Shown: in pieces, positions 51,001-64,000 of the stretch
Layout: every line of letters starts with the position of its first letter
Position numbering within the stretch: position 1 is the first letter of the stretch
NCBI RefSeq assembly: GCF_000524195.1
Contig: NW_020170382.1
Coordinates: forward strand, 2,654,771-2,718,770
Length of the DNA stretch: 64,000 nt
Direction of reading: 5' to 3'
Source: Echinococcus granulosus
Lineage: Eukaryota > Platyhelminthes > Cestoda > Cyclophyllidea > Taeniidae
Notes under the pieces: model-generated
Seen by the model: only the letters and a program-made list of their open reading frames with translations
What the model was told of the DNA's origin: nothing
The model's database searches: none
Position numbers and translations under genes: made by a program

Positions 51001-54000
51001 AATTTACTCTGCAAAGCTTTTTAGAGTAGAGATTTGAAAGATTTGCTTTTAAGTGGTAGTAATTAATTTCTAAAAGAGAGGTTAACTACCACCTATTTAT
51101 CGATGAGTGCGGCACAAGTCATGGAAGAAAAGTCGTGTATCCTTCGGAAATCTAGCAGTAATTATAAACACCGAACCATGGGTATACGAAAACGGTTTCT
51201 AGACCGTGGCTACTCTGTTAGAATTCTACTGACAATAAAGAATAAAATACCCTAATCTACCAGCGCTAATAAGCGCTTTTTATTTTTCGTTCTCAAAACA
51301 TTCAGCAACCTCTTCACATTGGTGAGGTAATGCATTGTTTGGACCGTTAACGTGTTATCTTATACGCAGAGTTTTCTCGTTACGCAACAGTTATTTCTGC
51401 AGGTTGCGTGTTGTGCAAACAACCAAATTTGTTTTCACCTAACTTTGACTTTTCCTCACCTTTATATTTGAGTACAAACTAATAACAATGGTTTTATATG
51501 ACCATTGTTTCTACGTCCATTGTAGAAAAAAGAGTTTCTGAAGCTAATTATTCTTTGCCCAGGTTTCATTCACAAAAAAAAGAAAATCAAGACTTCTTCC
51601 TCCAGATTAGTGAAACTTTGTTAGTTATTCGCCTTTCGTTAAAATAATTCGTTATTTTTTCGTTTAGAGAAACATTTGGCACAAAACTAATGAGTAGTAG
51701 TGAAAACCGCGACAATGATCGAAGTGAAAATAATTATTTCACAGGCACGGCCAATAAATGAAAGGACGCACTCTCGAATTCGTGATTTTGCTTTTAAAAA
51801 TATGCTAAAGAAATGCACTGCGAAAAAAGTTAAACGGTTTCTTTTCCCAAAAGGGGAAATAACCACCTAGGCTTCGTGAGTAGCACGCCTTTTCAGGCAC
51901 TTTGATAAATAATAAGATTTTAGGATTGTAATATTGGTGCTCTGATCGCTGGACCCAAAAAAGTCACATTTGTGTATAAGTGAAGTTCTCCGTGAAAATA
52001 ACTGGGGGACTCACTGCTTCGCTCAGCTTGTTTGGATTTAAATGAGGTTACTTTTTTTCATGGGGTTTTAGCCTCCCAAGTTAGTTTAAATATCATCAGA
52101 TTACTGGTAAACATTAAATATGCCGCCATGCTATTAACATTATTTGGTCGAAAAGGCTCCTTTTCAAAGCATATGTTAGAAAAGTTCTCTATTCTGGGCA
52201 GAAAAATGTGTGACTTTGAAGGGTTTGACATGGCCACTTGACATGATAAGGAATCATGTTGTTCCAACCCAAGTTTAGCAACAAAAACCTTAGCCTATCA
52301 GGTAGCGAACGGCTCGCAAATTCCGCTACTACAACTTAGGGGCCAATTCACTACCTGCGAGCTAGTTAAACATTCCATTTACAGGTTTTATGCATTGCCA
52401 TGTGCATATGCATGCCTCGCTTTTATTTGTATCATTTCAAATTCTGATTTTTCCACGATTTCACCATTTTAAATGCTTGAAGAATTTTTCTCATCATCTA
52501 GAAAGTACATTTCTATGTAAGATATGAGAGTTTAGAAAAAGTGGAACATAAACATCATGAAACAACTCAGTGGCAAGTTTGACAGGGGATAAACAAGAAT
52601 ATTGAATAGTTTTACAATAATAAAACTATTTCATTGACACGATATTGGATTGGAGCAATTCAGGGGTTGCAATTCACCCTCTGATTTACCGTCTGCAAAC
52701 AGACAGTGGTGATGGAATGATCACAGGGAAAATCCTCCTTAAGAGTCGTTTTGTTTTTGTTTTCTTCAATGAGTAACCTAAACGTCATGCATCAATAAAC
52801 CATTCCATGCCTTGAATGGCAGCATCAAATTCACAGGCGTTGTTCTCTGTCGTCATTCAACGTCCGGCATTTCGCACAATGTTAATCCTGAATACATGTG
52901 AGGATATGCATTAATCCGGTGATTGTTGTGAACACGTCTCTAGTGGTGGGCATTTTAAGCCAGTCCCCGTTATCTCATGCTGCTGTTTATACAGATACGC
53001 AGAGAGATGACTAAAGCGAAAAAGACGTCGTAATTAACATGGTTGGTGGAAAAAAATTCTCTGTGGTGCATGTGAAGGAAAGTGAGGCAGTGAAGTGGGA
53101 GTTACTGGAAATTTACCAAGGGACTAGTGTCCGGTATTGCTTTAAAAAGTTCCCTGTGGGTGTTGCCACACTCACATTTCCGTATACAGTGTTTGACGAG
53201 AACTACTGTGGAAAACTCATTAGTGGCTTAGAAAGTGAATTAGTTAGTTGGTTGGTGAGTTAGTCGGGAGGGAAGGTGTTTTCAAAGGTGGAAAGGACAA
53301 TCTATAATGCATCACTTGACAGAAACGGCTCTCTTTTGTACACGGAAAGTTGTCTCAGGTGGAAAGACGATGTGTTTGAAGGAATGCATGCTCCATAACG
53401 AGATCAATCGACGCTTAGTCTGATGTGGGATTCATGCTAAAAATCCCGAGAGGCCAGAGAAATGTGCCACGATAGAGAGGAACAAAAGGTCAGACAAACA
53501 CGATAAACAGTGCCTAAGAACCCATCTGAGGTGGGGTGTTTTTGGAAGTGGCGTATACTAACAGGCGGAGTATGTGAATTCTCGACGGTTTCTCTACTAA
53601 TGTAGTTAGTAATAAAATTGCACTGTCAAATTGCCTTCATAAGTTAACTCCTTTAAATTCACATAATCTGACAGACACTTTTTACTATTGGAGTATAATA
53701 ACTTATTTCTCTTTCTACAAGAAATGCGATATCGCCGTACCCCCCAATGATTGCACTTTAAAAATACTAAAAGAAAGTTTTACGTGGTTTGAAAATAGCC
53801 ATTCAAAGGCGTAAATAAAATCTATTTATGGAAATGATCAAAACAAACATTTTTCTCTTAAATGTTGCTTTGGACATTTAAATGGACTGATTAAAAGTGT
53901 TTCCTTAAATCTGTAATCTCTGCAAAACATTTACTTCCAAAAACAGAGCTTCTTGTAAGTGAAATGCATTGAAGCATCTCTGGTTTGTATTCGCATCCAA

Positions 54001-57000
54001 TTTTTCCCCTGGAACCACTTTGATGGGAATGTCATTAGGTGCCATTAGAAATTTTCCAACCATGACAAAACCACATTACTGCATTAGTGTTTAAAAGTCA
54101 AGAATGTTTGCATTCCGAAGAGATTATTAACATAAATGATACGGTATAGTATTAGTACTATCATGTCAACCTTTTTGCTGACTAAATAGTAGGAAAATCT
54201 CCAACTCCTGCTATGTCTGAAAAACCGACCAGATCTAAAGAACAAACTCAAGACCTTATGGAAAACTTGCTCATGGTATCGTAAGAAGATTATCTTTTCT
54301 GCATGCAGATGCAAATAGGTGAACTATGATTAGAAGCCAAAACATAGTTAGACACGTCTATCAATATATTTTGCATTTAAACAGGATTTAAAGTGTTACG
54401 CTTGTAGGTCTCCGAGGTAACACTCAACGAAGAAATGCAACGTGAATTCGCACGTCAAAGGGACCACCTTGAACGCACCCTGGCTGGAGTTCGAAAGAAA
54501 TTAGCCAAAGACACCGTCATCCACAAGAGTGAGTTCGTCAGAATCATGCACGTAAGTACCCTCCGCATTTCAGTCAAACTACCACGACTTACAAATCGAT
54601 ATTTTTGAATGCATTTGAAAGGCATTATTCTGCAATAAAGTCCGGCACAAAAGTGGCAGCAGACTTCCTGTCAGCCGGTGTGAGCAGAATTAACAATGGA
54701 GACCACGGTGATTCCCTGTGAAAAAGAAAGCTTTGTTTAATGTAATACCGAAACAAATTAATCAGGTTGTGTGCCAGTGTATGTTTATTTTCCATTTCTC
54801 TCGGCAAACAAGCCTCCTATTCATCATCTCTCTCCCACGGGTATTGAAAGCGGACTTAATTTACGTTACATGGACTTGCAGGCAGAAACTGCTTTAATCA
54901 ACCTTATGTAACGAAGTTGATCTCAATAGCGGGAACAAGTAATCTCGTCGGTTGGTGGTTTTGCTGGAGCACTTTGCCTTGCTGAAAAGTCATTTACTGC
55001 TTATAAAGAGAACAAACTTTACTGGATACATTTAATCAAGTCAGGTATATATCTTTTGCAGATTGTAGTAAGTACCCACCAAAAGTCCAGAGGAAATGTT
55101 AACCAGCGTTATTTATGATAAAATGAATGAGTTATATGTGAGAATCACAATAATCTAAGAAATCAGTTATTAAAAATGTATCGCTGCTCAAATGCCACAC
55201 TCCCATGGTTTACAGATAATTCCTAGTGGTAAATAAAGGATGACGACGAAGCTTTGATGCAGCCAGTATTTCACAAACTTATAAAGGTGTGAATGACAAT
55301 TCCATTTTATAAAGAAGAATGTCGCTTTTTAGTAGACTTTGACTGTAGTGGGTACTTTTCCTACCACTTTGTAGTTTGTGTGGACCCTGGTGCCGTAAGG
55401 CTCTGCTGATTTCCTTAGACATCCAAATAACTCATTTGATGTGGTACAAGACTTACAAAAACACGGAATTTCAATGCTGTTCCTCTGTACTCTTCCCTTT
55501 GCGTCTTGCCAAATAGTACATATGTTCCTTTTCCTTCCTGACTGATCATTCATTTTACTATCCCCATTGGTCGCTTTCTTTGAAACTTAAATTTGCAACC
55601 TAGATAACATTAACATTAGTCAAAATGCTATCTCGAATCATTCTGAGGTGAAATCTCAATAGTGTTAGCATTGTGAAACCTTTAGCTTAACACTTCATCT
55701 GATGTTTTGCCTAAGTTCGGCGTCACTGATCTAAAAGGTTTATTGCATGGAATTACATCATGTCACCACGATTTTTGAGCCTAACTGTACAGTAGACAGG
55801 CAGAGCTTGAAACAATTCCGATATGGAGACTGGCGTCATACTAGAATTTAAAATCCTTGGTCTCTGGTGTTCCCTATTTTGGGACTCTAGGACCAAACGT
55901 ACCGAAAATATGTTATAGTGCTCGACCTCCAAGTATGATCTGTAGACTAATATATTTGTGTATTTGTTTACTAGAGACACTCAATTGTAAAATTCTATCC
56001 GCAAATCTTCTAAATCGCACGAGTTTAATAAAACATTATTGTTATTACTCTTGGGTAGGTATGTGCCAATAAATGACGATAATCCCTTCATCCCCGCCTT
56101 TTCCGTCTAGAGCCAATTCTTGTTTGAAATTAACATCCTTACCAATGGCGATTCTCTAGAAAAGTAACAAAGAATGTCAATTATGTAGTGCCTTCACGTT
56201 ACAATTACCACCGCAAAAACTACGGATATGATAAAGTTGTTAAATTTTGTCCCAATTCCCAGTCTCTCCTTTGTATTCGTTGAAGCGCGTTTTGTGGATT
56301 GAAATTCTGATACTGTAGGACTAATTTAAGGCAGTCGTTAGCATTTCCTTGTTCCCTCTATTTGAAGTAGTGCATAACCTATGCTAGGTGAAAACACATT
56401 TCCTATTTCACTGTAACGAGTGCTTTACTCGCGTCCACGACATTCACCCAAAGCCATCTTCATGAATATTAATCAGAATGATGCAGAAGGATATTGCATG
56501 TTTAGCAATGCGCATCTTTTCAGTCTCCTGTGACTCGGCTCTCACTTTAGCAGGAAGCCATGGTAACGGTCCCCAGCTCTGCATGTTGAAAATAAAACTA
56601 CTTCCAGACTGATATGCCTTTTAGTATCCCTTGAGTAAAATTGGCCTTAAATCATTATTCAGGAGAATATGTATCTGATTGAGGAAATCAACAAGCTACG
56701 CGTGGAGTTGCGCAACTCGCGTCATCGAGTTCGCGATCTAGAGACAACGATGGGCATCAACCGGAAGCAGGGCAATCGGGCGCGCGAGATCCTAACGCAG
56801 GTCACGGGTCATCGGCCGAACCCGGTGATAGTAGCGGAGCTAGCTCAGGCTAACCGTACGCTACACGAGCAGTCTCACTTCATGCATCTCCTGCAAGAGC
56901 GTCTGCGCCTTGGAGCGCAGTACTGCGTGGACAACGCGAGCAACGCAACTGCTGGAACTCTCCCACCTCTAGCTCCACCTCACATCGCTAATGGTGGGGG

Positions 57001-57100
57001 GAGGGAGGGGAAGAAGAGGCCTGCTACAGAACCACAGTCAGCGGAAGAGGCATCCTCGGTGCCTAAGGAGGCGACGCCGAGGGCCCATTCAGTAACGTAG
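39966..57100 (+). CDS. CFAP57: CFAP57 / WDR65, complete, 13 exons
   Basis: CFAP57 is an axonemal protein of motile cilia, implicated in inner dynein arm and regulatory complex assembly, with WD40 repeats and a long coiled coil. Exons: 39966-40430, 40468-40739, 40815-41112, 41941-42290, 42591-42756, 43713-43914, 44521-44645, 44727-45062, 46019-46792, 47514-47657, 49302-49550, 54408-54551, 56663-57100. They join in phase to 1,320 codons plus TAG, close to the roughly 1,250 residues of human CFAP57. The start ATG aligns with the family N-terminus (FGFRTGVAN). Junctions are GT-AG except 43914/44521, which must use a GC donor. Introns grow longer toward the 3' end (largest 4,857 bp). Alignment with vertebrate CFAP57 is continuous through almost every exon, so identity is secure; the last 60 residues are lineage-specific. 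Confidence 0.96.
46019..57100 (+). other. CFAP57: CFAP57 coiled-coil region and C-terminus
   Basis: Exons 9-13 encode residues 739-1320. The 258-codon exon 46019-46792 is almost entirely heptad-type helix and includes the family block [20 protein letters not shown] and, at its end, [14 protein letters not shown]. Exon 47514-47657 continues with [15 protein letters not shown] and KQQIEPREN; 49302-49550 contains [15 protein letters not shown]; 54408-54551 contains QRDHLERTL; 56663-57100 begins [13 protein letters not shown]. After about residue 1240 the protein becomes Ala/Pro/Ser-rich and unlike other species. The last four introns are 721, 1,644, 4,857 and 2,111 bp. Confidence 0.92.
49551..54407 (+). 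other. Largest CFAP57 intron (4,857 bp)
   Basis: GT-AG intron between exons 11 and 12. It is AT-rich throughout. The only open frame that attracts attention is 53039-53263 (+, 74 codons, ATG to TAG), which ends in a GTTAGTTGGTTGG-like short repeat; it resembles no protein I know and is probably chance. No terminal repeats or transposase signature were seen. Confidence 0.6.
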
Positions 57101-60100
57101 GCCACGTCTTGAGGACGAGAAGTACATGTGAATGCATTTGTACTTCAGTCTTCTCTGAAAGGCATACATTAGAAAAGATTGTTATGCTACTTATCGGTGC
57201 GAAAATTCGATTGAATCATGGAATAAGATTAATGGATTTAGTGGAACATAAATAAGCCAGAGACTGTTCTATTCGTAGAGGAAAAAATATGTGGAATACA
57301 TAGCCTTTACACCTTGATCCCGGTTTGAGGAGCATGAACTATGACCAGAAAGAGTGACCTTAGTTCGCGATTGCGACATATACCGAATTCGTGTTAACTG
57401 AAAAAATATGCGTTGTGTACTATTTTGCTTCCAACATCGCTTACTAATTTTGAATGATATACGCTTAAATTTAGATTACTTTTTCACTATCTAATTTATG
57501 GGAAATACAGAAAATGGATGTGTCATATTGAAATTGTTCCAGCTTATAGCGCAACAACTGACCATGGAAAACAATGTTATTAAAAGATAATCCAAGGAGG
57601 GGCTGAAGGTACGACATCACATACACATGAATGAACGTTCCATTTGTATTCAGTGGGGAGGAACGTGTTCAAACGTGTCGGTGTTTAATGATGCAACATT
57701 GGAATAATACAAAATCTGAATTTGGTAAAGTTCTAGGTCATAACAAACTTCTTTTGGTGGCCATGAAAGCCCTTTGCCAAGAAGTAGCTTATTAAAGGCT
57801 GCGTAAATATCTGTCGATTAGATAGAATCAGTATGTGTTCCCTATTCATAAATCTAAATCAAATGTAAGCTATCAATTAATGAATAAAAGTAGACTGTAA
57901 TTAACAGAATAAAAGGACGCCCATTAAAAACGGGTTGACCAAATCAAGATCTTCTCGAAAATTTGCGGATAAGGTCATACGTGCAGAAAGTCGTCAGTAT
58001 TCGCATTATATCTTTACATTCAAAGCAAGTATCAAATGAAGAGGAACATTGTGAGGAACATTGCTAATAATGCATGAAATTGTACAATGTGCATTATTTA
58101 TTAGCTATCCAAATTAAGGGTGTGTTATTTTTAATTCAGACACTTCAATGCGACAGGAGGGTGGATGCATCATTGTAATTTTTGAGCGAAAAAAGGTCGG
58201 ACCCTTTTAAATTACTTCAAAACAAGAGGAAAGCGTAATACCACTTTTGATAGCGTCAAGTTTTTTCAAATGCAAAATAGACCTTTTACGTAGATATGGT
58301 TAAGTTTCTTCCTTTTTGAAAATAAATGTGTGCAAGCCATGAGGACATTCGAAATACCATTAACCATGCCGAGTGAATACGCAGACACTTCTCCATTTCG
58401 AGGGTTCAAGAGAACTGCAGTTAGCTAGACTGACAAATGGATAAGTTTTTAATAACATTCCGACTTAACAAGTCAACGCCCTGATGTCTGGTGGTGTTGC
58501 ATAAAAAAAGCCTCTTAGGGCGTCACCCTGTTTACTTTCCCTAGTAAAATGATACCAAATACATCAGGTTGTGGCAGAATTTTGTCTTTTTCCCACAATT
58601 ACTAGTATTTTCATTTACTTTAGTATCAAGTTATGACATAAAACAAGTTTTGGGGTAAGTTTTGAATAAAAGGAACACCCTTTTTAAACATTTGAAAAGC
58701 CTTTTTAATGATTGGGGTAAAATATTGCTGCAATCATTTTTTTTCAAAGCAGTTTGCCAAATTCTCATGTCTGTTTTTACTAGGCTACGAATGCATGCAT
58801 AGTTTGTGGGTTGACCTGCCCCCTGTGGGAATCTTATCAACATTTGACTACAATTGGTGCAATTATCCGTTATAAGTACTTCGTTTAGTCTGAAAATTAC
58901 CAAATCAACATAAATTTTGAACACATTATTCAGTAAGCGAAGCTGTTTAGCCCCGTAAGGTGTCGGATCATTAGGTGAAATCTGTAAAAAAGTCCACATT
59001 TGGGAATCCCTAACTTTTACATCCTCGTAATTTTTCAGGAAAATATAGGATTTGTCTGAAGTTGACTCCAGTGAGCTAAACCTACTGTTTTCTATGATGA
59101 GAAGGAAAATAAAATACGTTTTTTTATGGGGGATTTTGAGACTAATCCTACTGAATCGCTTGTGATTTTTAAATAAATGCGGAGATAACTACTGCTAGTT
59201 ATCTGGAGGATGATAAATATTCAGAATGGTTATTATTTTGGCCCACTTGAAGTCTACCAAGCAAATGGTGCTCGATGAATAAAGCATCAAAAATCTAGGT
59301 CTCGCACCTCTCAAAATCTATCATCATTGAAACAGAAAACATCAAAGTTATTCCCTTTTACGCAGTTTCTGTGATTGTTGCAAATAATTGTGAATATTAA
59401 TTTCTATTCCACCAGTATTTAACAATTGTAAATCTTTTGTAGGTCCTTTAAAACAAATGACTATTTTAAAATAATGGTTGTTAAAATGTCTTTATTCACA
59501 AAAGGTTTTCAGCTCAGATGGGTTGTTAAATTGGCACTTATAAAAGGGGTGTTACTGTGGCGGTACCGCCTACATCAGTGCTTGACAGGTTTGCCCCTTG
59601 TTGTACACGTTGCAGGTTAGTCCAGCTAACTTTACTAAGGACGGCAGGCATTGGTGGTAGTAGGTGCATGTACCAGCATATGTGGATGAAGGCGGTGAAA
59701 ACAAGTTCAGCCGTCGTAAAACATTTGGATGATGTGGACGTTTTAAATACAGCTGTACGTCTCCCAGCAATTACTCGGTAAGTTGCGGCTCCCGGCTCAC
59801 AGCTTCTGGAACCACATTTGTGAGCCCTCAGAGCATGAAACCCATGATCCTGAATAAACAGTCAACGTATGGCCTGTTGTATGAAGAATACGTATGAGAG
59901 CATAACCATCTATGGAAATAATAAACGTAATCATTTATGAACATTTACAATTCAAAGCAGTTTAATTTTACCACCGGTGACGAAGTAAGGCAGCCGATCC
60001 GAAAACGGTTTAATCATACCAAAAAACCCTTTTATGCTGAAGTTTTCAAATTATTAGTTGAGCTCCACAGTGAATGCACAAAGGTAGCAGAGACTACATA

Positions 60101-62190
60101 GAGATCTATTCCTTTCTTGCATAGGCCTAGAAGTTCATGTCTGACTCGGGCCCACTAGGTTTTTTAACACTTTAATTTTTATTTCCCATAAACAACTCCT
60201 GCTTCGACGCCTTTGCGTACATTTTTTGTGTTTTTATTAAAAAAATTGTGTGCAGGCTGGACGATTAACCTTTGATATATTTTTGAAGCCCCGAGGAATG
60301 TGCTCAACTTTTGAACCGTCGCAAATCTAAGAAAACTTTGTGTCCACGTGTCAAACATCATCCATGGTGATTTGTGCTAATTCACCTCCAACGACGCTCT
60401 GCCAGTGTGTCAATGGTCGTGCTTCATCTACAACTGTCGAGAAATGATCGAGACTTTAGACTACCCAATGATTCGCATGCCATTCACTTTCGTTGCGTGT
60501 TTTAGTGTTCACTCAATGTCACGTTGTGAAGGCGTGTTTAGCAAAAGTAAAGTCAACACCAGAAGTAGGGAAAACTTCAGCAAAGATAGTTATTTCTATG
60601 AGCTAAGGGACTGTGCACGCAATTTTCAAATTAACCTTTCCTTTGTCGATAAGAAGGTGGAACGCTGCCGTTGTTGTCGAAATACTGGTTTTTTCAGGAA
60701 TTTTAGGCATATTATTTTGAGGAAAAGGAAATTTCACCGAAAAGGGTATTAGTTGCAAATTGCAAAATTCCTTCAGGAGATATAATTTATAAGATCAGAA
60801 TGAATTCTCAAAATCCTATCTGCTTAAAACAGTAATGAAAACTCAAATTTTTAATATTTATGACCTTTATGTTCCCTCAAAAACATTTTCTTCTTCAAAT
60901 TGCACTGATGATGTGAACAAGAAGTCAAGCTCTGCGAAACCATATATGATACAATTAAGCGCGTATTTGTCAATTTTACTTGTTAAATCTTGAAATTTAC
61001 ACTGGAAGGGCACCTAGGTTTACTAAACAATGCAAAATAAAGCCAAGGTTTCAATTTTTATTGGGCAATCTCAAGGAAATTTTGAAGCAAATAAAAATTG
61101 TGATCGTCTCGCTTCCAAATTTGCAGGCTTTTCATGCTAAGTGTACAAAATGTATGCTATAACTTGCGAGAGCCAGATGGCGTCCAGGCCAGCTTGCAAG
61201 TGAATACCAACCTGGGAGTATAATGTGTACAAGCACAACTGAAAAAGTGCCTGAAAATCAGGCAATTAATTTTTATAGAAAAGGACATTAATTAGGCTGT
61301 TTACGTCTATCCTATTGTAATTGACTTGCTATTGTTTTGAATTCCCCGCAATCACGTCTTCGTACGCTACGAATGGAGCATAGACTGACGTGCTGCAAGA
61401 ACGCCACCTTTAATTAGAAAAATTTTTGAACAAAATCATGTCTGGCTTAGTTACTTACACTGCTTGTTAATTGGGCTTTACAAACATTAGTCGTCTGTTT
61501 TACTCTTCTTTCAAAAAATCTGCGTTATTATAGTTCAAGACTGGAGTTGGCTGATAGACTGAGATAATTTCACATATTAGGTATGCCTAAAAGACTTGAT
61601 CACCCAGCCTCATACAGTTTCCCCTACTTGATTTTCGTCCCGTAAAAAGTACACCTGCAAGACATTATTAAATCCCAAGAAGGTTTTCCTCTAATCATGC
61701 ATCACGAGCCCACTTTCAATCGCTGCGCTGCGGAGGCTTCGCTAAAACGCCTCACCGCACATCCAGTGAGCTCTGTTAGGAGGAAAATCCTAGGAATTAG
61801 GGATTAAGGCGGTGGGTTTGCCTTCGTTCCAGTCGGGTGGTTCTCATTAGAAATTCATATTCTCTCGTTGTGCTTATTCATCTGATAAAAACCCTGCCAT
61901 TAAACTGAACAAAATCTTATGCCAGCAAGATATGCCGCAGTGCGAGAAAAGGAAGAGAGCTGGCGTGCGCGCACATATTCCATCCACCAAGAAGTCTCAC
62001 TTTGCAAGCGCAAGCTTTCTTACTTGCATCAGAAGAAAGTAACAAGGAACTTGAAGAAGATGGAAGAGGAGAGCCGACTGAGATGATTAATTTTACCGGT
62101 CCTTTGACTGCACGTTAGAGGGCCATAAATAAGCTTTCCTCCATCTTTTTAGTACATCCTCACCCCCCACTTTCATCCAAAACGTTAAAT

Positions 62191-62249
62191 TCTCTCTTTC
62201 CCCCTCTCCCCTCCTCCCCTTCCTTAGACGCTCTACTCACACACACACA
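62191..62249. repeat. Polypyrimidine tract followed by short CA repeat
   Basis: A C/T-only run at 62191-62225 is followed after a dozen bases by an (AC)n run at about 62237-62249. A G/A-rich tract at 62367-62404 lies 140 bp further on. This is low-complexity sequence; no gene function is implied. Confidence 0.7.
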
Positions 62250-62366
62250 AGCTGATGTACACACGGCGAAACGATTAAATGACTAGTAAATGTGGGCTTA
62301 TGTTTGTGTGTGCGTATGAATGTGTAGACAGTGCTTTTTGGCAGGCTGTTAGCCCCTTGCCACGGT

Positions 62367-62404
62367 GTGAGAGAGGCAGGGAGGGGGGGGAGGAGAAAAA
62401 GAGC
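62367..62404. repeat. Polypurine tract (G-rich)
   Basis: A run of G and A broken by single pyrimidines, including nine consecutive or near-consecutive G. It is roughly complementary in composition to the pyrimidine tract at 62191-62225. Confidence 0.65.
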
Positions 62405-64000
62405 TGAACTTCTAGGAACTGACTGCCGCTCAAGATGCTACGGCAATGAAGAAAGCAATTAGTCTGGTTCTGACTATACACGCGCATGCGCCATACTTGG
62501 ATGAGTTCGCGCTGGAGTTCAAACAGATGCTACTCCACTTCAGCATCCGCTCAAAACTGATTTTGTCGGCGTTATATAAGGTGCAGCTCCATCATGACAC
62601 TTGGTGCTTTTTCAGAAAGCCCAATTAAAACAACCCCTACATTCGTCGGCTTCTTTGTTTTAACGTCCAATACACATTTCAATTTAATGTATAATTTGAA
62701 ATGTGCAGCCAAAGACATTGAAACTGGACGGAGTGTCACACATCCAGGATACACAATAATTTCCAAAGTGGTAAAGAAGAGCGCTTTTGCTTATACCTAA
62801 CCAATCCTAAAACGACTTGATTGTATAAGGTAGTTCAGGTGACCCTAGCCTTCTCTGAAGTTGTAATAAACCGCACCAGTATTGGAGAAGATTTATTACT
62901 AAACGTACGGAGGATCTGGGGAGTTTAAGGAACAGAAGTAAAGTCTGTAGAGACTGAAGAGCTAGGATAGTTAAACGTTGCATCAAATCGTTATGCTAAT
63001 TCTTACCATGTATGTAAAGGATTAAAGCACCTTAAAGGATTTTAATAATAAGATTTTACATCTCAAAACTTGCAAATGTAGTAACGTAAGCCGGTTCAAC
63101 AACAGGATACACGAAGAACATGCCTATAAACATAAAGTGGAAAAACGGAAGAACTTAAAATTAGGGATTTGAATGAGCGGAAGTGAAAAATTCAACTAGT
63201 TGCTCTTTATGGGTTTTTAAAAGGATGGCACTTATGGTATGATTTAAAGTTGTCTAATTTTCAAGTTATAATTAAGGAAATCATTTAGACTCGCAAAAAT
63301 TCTTAAGCATGTTTCAAAGCAGATTATTTTAATCAAGTAAAATTATTCCTCTTGAACCCTTCCAAACAGCTAGTCGTTATTTCTACTTAAGTAGAACTTT
63401 AACGTTACAAAGCAAAAAACAACAGCTTCGGAAATAAAGAGAACGCTGTCAACTCCTGAAAGCCTACACTAAATAATGAGCCCATCGGTATAAAATGCCA
63501 ATGAACAAAAGAGCAGAGCAATAAATGGTCAATCGTGCATATACATGCTTAGTATAAATCACCCAGCATTCCTTTATGTCCGAATATAGCGATTTTGGGC
63601 TGCATCCGGGCGTCTGACTAATATATGGCATCAGCAAGGCATAAAATCGAACATCACATTTCCAGAGTTCAATCAAACGCCAACTTGTCATCCAGTCAAC
63701 GTCGAGCAGTTATGCCCACTTTATTGGTAGCGTATGTGCCATCTAGACTGCATCAGAAGTTTACTACACTGACTATGGGCTACGCGACGAGCCTCGCATT
63801 CCACGCTCACCAAAATTATTATGCATTATGAAGCGCAAAGTTTGTAACCAAAAAGATTTGTCTTTTCTATTGGCATCTAAAAAGTTAATTGTGGTCCTTC
63901 CCAAAATGAAGATTGATTGTGAGATAAAATACTCGGGGGTTGAAGTACTGAAGGTATTTCCAGAACGGTTTCGGTGAGATCATAACCTGAATTTTAATTG

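Larger units (their letters stand above)
57101..64000. other. Gene-poor region downstream of CFAP57
   Basis: About 6.9 kb with no recognised coding exon on either strand. The CFAP57 3' UTR must lie at the left; AATAAA occurs at 57883-57888 and 57908-57913, rather far (about 780 bp) from the stop. Open frames at 58631-58999 (-), 60405-60752 (+) and 63625-63831 (+) show no domain I recognise. Between 61680 and 62500 the sequence is less AT-rich, with a short basic/acidic ORF at 61919-62086, a pyrimidine tract, a CA repeat and a purine tract, so it may flank or belong to a gene lying mostly outside the window. Confidence 0.55.

Noticed and set aside
58631..58999. 122-codon minus-strand frame
   Set aside because: AT-rich, Phe/Leu/Asn-heavy composition typical of random frames here; no motif recognised.
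59559..59570. Perfect 12-bp palindrome (ggcggtaccgcc)
   Set aside because: Too short and isolated to indicate a functional element.
60405..60752. 115-codon plus-strand frame
   Set aside because: No recognised domain and the composition looks random; kept only as a mention in the intergenic entry.
1..64000. tRNA, rRNA, spliced-leader RNA, CRISPR arrays, transposons with terminal repeats
   Set aside because: No B-box-like tRNA signature in context, no repeat-spacer pattern and no transposase or reverse-transcriptase motif noticed on either strand; a computed repeat search would be needed to exclude degenerate elements.

Overview
This is a window of animal nuclear genomic DNA with three intron-rich protein-coding genes and no bacterial or phage features. 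All three are conserved eukaryotic genes whose exons can be joined with consistent phase. The mix of introns of only 32-44 nt with AT-rich introns of 1-5 kb suggests a flatworm, most likely parasitic. That assignment is an inference from gene structure, not from a species-specific marker.

Layout: (1) 1-30596, + strand: the 3' two thirds of the Midasin gene (MDN1/Rea1), the giant AAA+ ATPase of 60S ribosome maturation. Thirty-eight exons are visible, encoding about 3,580 residues: the end of the fifth and all of the sixth AAA+ module, the long linker, the acidic D/E-rich region and the C-terminal MIDAS domain. A 100-N assembly gap (15809-15908) interrupts one exon. (2) 31855-38918, - strand: a complete PMS2 gene (MutL-alpha endonuclease subunit of mismatch repair), 16 exons, 716 codons plus stop, with all ATPase and nuclease motifs intact. 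(3) 39966-57100, + strand: a complete CFAP57/WDR65 gene (cilia and flagella associated, WD40 plus coiled coil), 13 exons, 1,320 codons plus stop. (4) 57101-64000: about 6.9 kb with no recognisable gene.

MDN1 and PMS2 converge with 1,258 bp between stop codons. PMS2 and CFAP57 diverge with 1,047 bp between start codons. The three genes belong to unrelated processes (ribosome assembly, DNA repair, cilia), so no joint pathway is implied.

I found no undescribed biological system here. The points worth a second look concern gene structure and sequence: a well-supported GC-AG intron in CFAP57, a possible second one in MDN1, a 33-nt frame-neutral intron in PMS2, a Walker A motif in Midasin AAA6 with Arg in place of the usual Thr/Ser, and a compact AAA6. 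Family assignments and comparisons to human proteins rest on recalled family knowledge; no search was run.
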